Positions 63,220 to 64,000 of a stretch of DNA of 64,000 nt are shown here, one piece after another. Both the position numbers and the translations under genes were made by a program. How positions within the stretch are numbered: position 1 is the first letter of the stretch; the number at the start of each line of letters is the position of its first letter. Location: NCBI GenBank assembly GCA_030442055.1, contig JAUJEB010000006.1, forward strand, positions 310,001 through 374,000, written 5' to 3'. The notes below the pieces were generated by a model. It was not told the origin of the DNA. It did not search any database and worked only from the letters and a program-made list of their open reading frames with translations. This DNA is from Agaribacillus aureus (lineage in GTDB: Bacteria; Bacteroidota; Bacteroidia; Cytophagales; Cyclobacteriaceae).

Positions 63220-63942
63220 ATGTTAGAAGCTATTGAAAAATTTGAAGATATATTAAGAAGGCTTAAGAAATTAAACTACGGCGATCATAATTTATTTAGT
63301 GCCACAAGGAAAGAGTGCCTGATGTTAATCAATAACTTTTTGCCAAAGGATTCTCCTTATAAAAAAGACCTCGAGCAAATAAAAATATCAAAAAACAATC
63401 AGGAAAATGACTCCTCCAGCCTTGACCGGTGGATCCATGGTCACGAAGAATTCATTAACCTGGTCCGCATTGTGATCGAGGATCTTCAAATCCAGCAACG
63501 CAAGGAAATTAACAAATCAAAAAATAAGACAGAAATTGAAAAATACGTGTCAGAAATTGAAAGGATCAAGAATGACACCGGCAAGGATTTAATCTTTGAA
63601 CGCAATAATTATAATTACCTCAAGAGAAAATATGACTTGCTCCAGTATAATTATGATCAGTTAAATGCCTCTTATCAGCAGGTCCTTGGGAAAAAAAATC
63701 AGTGGATCCTATACATTACCTGGACGGTCCTGGTTGGTTTGCTGGTCCTGGTATTTGATCAGATAATTCACTGGCAATGGTTTGAAGATCACAGTAGAAG
63801 GCTGTATATAAAGTTGACGGGACTGTTGTTTACGGGGTCCATTTTTTTGTTAATTCCTTTCAGGAAAAACATCAGGATTATGGTGGTTTCAGGGATTGTA
63901 CTGCTGGTGCTGGTGATATTGGTATTGTTGCCCTACGCATAA
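63220..63942 (+). CDS. Coiled-coil protein with three C-terminal membrane helices, unknown function
   Basis: I do not recognise a family. From the ATG at 63220 the 240-aa protein has a helical N-terminal domain (LEAIEKFEDILRRLKKLN), a long charged coiled-coil (about 90-155, QRKEINKSKNKTEIEKYVSEIERI), then three hydrophobic segments (about 160-177, 190-207 and 216-240) ending LLPYA. The topology suggests an inner-membrane protein with a large cytoplasmic part. A palindromic A/T-rich hairpin follows. The gene lies at the window edge, and its downstream neighbours are unseen. Confidence 0.65.
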   Translation: MLEAIEKFEDILRRLKKLNYGDHNLFSATRKECLMLINNFLPKDSPYKKDLEQIKISKNNQENDSSSLDRWIHGHEEFINLVRIVIEDLQIQQRKEINKSKNKTEIEKYVSEIERIKNDTGKDLIFERNNYNYLKRKYDLLQYNYDQLNASYQQVLGKKNQWILYITWTVLVGLLVLVFDQIIHWQWFEDHSRRLYIKLTGLLFTGSIFLLIPFRKNIRIMVVSGIVLLVLVILVLLPYA

Positions 63943-63970
63943 AAAAAGGAGAATTAATCCCCTTTTTTTA
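63941..63970 (+). terminator. Terminator after the coiled-coil protein gene
   Basis: AAAAAAAGG and CCTTTTTTT face each other across a loop of about eleven bases, giving a hairpin that ends in a run of T. The stem is AT-rich, so it is moderately convincing. Confidence 0.5.
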
Positions 63971-64000
63971 CTGTTGATCTAGAAAGTGCTACTTGCTTAA

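Noticed and set aside
1-64000. CRISPR arrays, tRNA or rRNA genes, insertion sequences, prophage and integrative elements
   Set aside because: None was recognised: no regularly spaced repeats, no T-loop GGTTCRANNC sequences in the gaps, and no transposase or integrase products.

Overview
The window looks like a chromosomal segment of a marine- or soil-type Bacteroidota, most probably a Cytophagales-like member. The signs are a full-length SprA (outer-membrane translocon of the type IX secretion system, T9SS), a secreted protein with a T9SS type A sorting tail, the conserved order maeB-ruvA-sprA-gcvH-vanZ-tonB, a bacillithiol-linked YtxJ protein, TAnnTTTG-type promoter elements, and few recognisable Shine-Dalgarno sequences. 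No rRNA, tRNA, CRISPR array, insertion sequence or prophage was recognised. The species cannot be named from sequence alone.

Layout. 0-10 kb: mnmD, ispF and an M16 peptidase on the minus strand; then a fused E1 alpha/beta dehydrogenase, a strange Lys/Arg-rich secreted repeat protein, ytxJ, an outer-membrane protein, lipA and a HAD phosphatase on the plus strand. 10-31 kb (all minus): a catalytic/non-catalytic M16 pair, two tandem TonB proteins with an identical acidic linker, vanZ, gcvH, the 7.2-kb sprA, ruvA, maeB, a DUF4837 lipoprotein, mltD, gatA and tatA. 31-36 kb: lysS, then a convergent four-gene sulfur-carrier cysteine operon (cysM, a JAMM peptidase, a CysO/MoaD-like carrier and a MoeZ-like activating enzyme). 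36-42.5 kb: an antiporter, GNAT and VOC genes, and an ECF sigma / membrane protein / CnrX-Spy-like sensor group running into YHYH, MORN-repeat and SCO proteins. 42.5-52.4 kb: a periplasmic sugar-oxidation locus (GMC oxidoreductase with its Tat-signal small subunit, DUF1080 protein, two sugar isomerase/epimerases, a PQQ dehydrogenase-cytochrome c, a separate cytochrome c, an esterase). 52.8-64 kb: a lipoprotein, the large T9SS-sorted Asp-box protein, a membrane-anchored nucleotide cyclase, TauE, a BamA-family protein and small unknowns.

Main discovery. Upstream of cysM on the minus strand lies a 26-codon open reading frame containing CCCCNCCC (seven Cys codons out of eight), followed by a strong intrinsic terminator whose left arm can instead pair, over nine bases, with a segment inside the leader ORF; a further segment just before the Cys codons can pair with that same segment. 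This is the full 1:2, 2:3, 3:4 arrangement of ribosome-mediated attenuation, here apparently sensing cysteine and controlling the whole CysM-JAMM-CysO-MoeZ operon. The carrier protein ends in GGIS rather than GG, so it should need trimming, and the JAMM peptidase encoded beside it is the obvious candidate. Together they form a self-contained, cysteine-feedback-controlled, protein-thiocarboxylate cysteine pathway.

Second theme. The 42.5-52.4 kb genes match the known parts of a 3-keto-glycoside route (oxidation of glycosides at C3 by a Tat-exported GMC/small-subunit pair, electron transfer to cytochrome c, then cleavage and isomerisation by DUF1080 and TIM-barrel proteins). All functional statements rest on motif reading by eye; no searches or folding programs were run.
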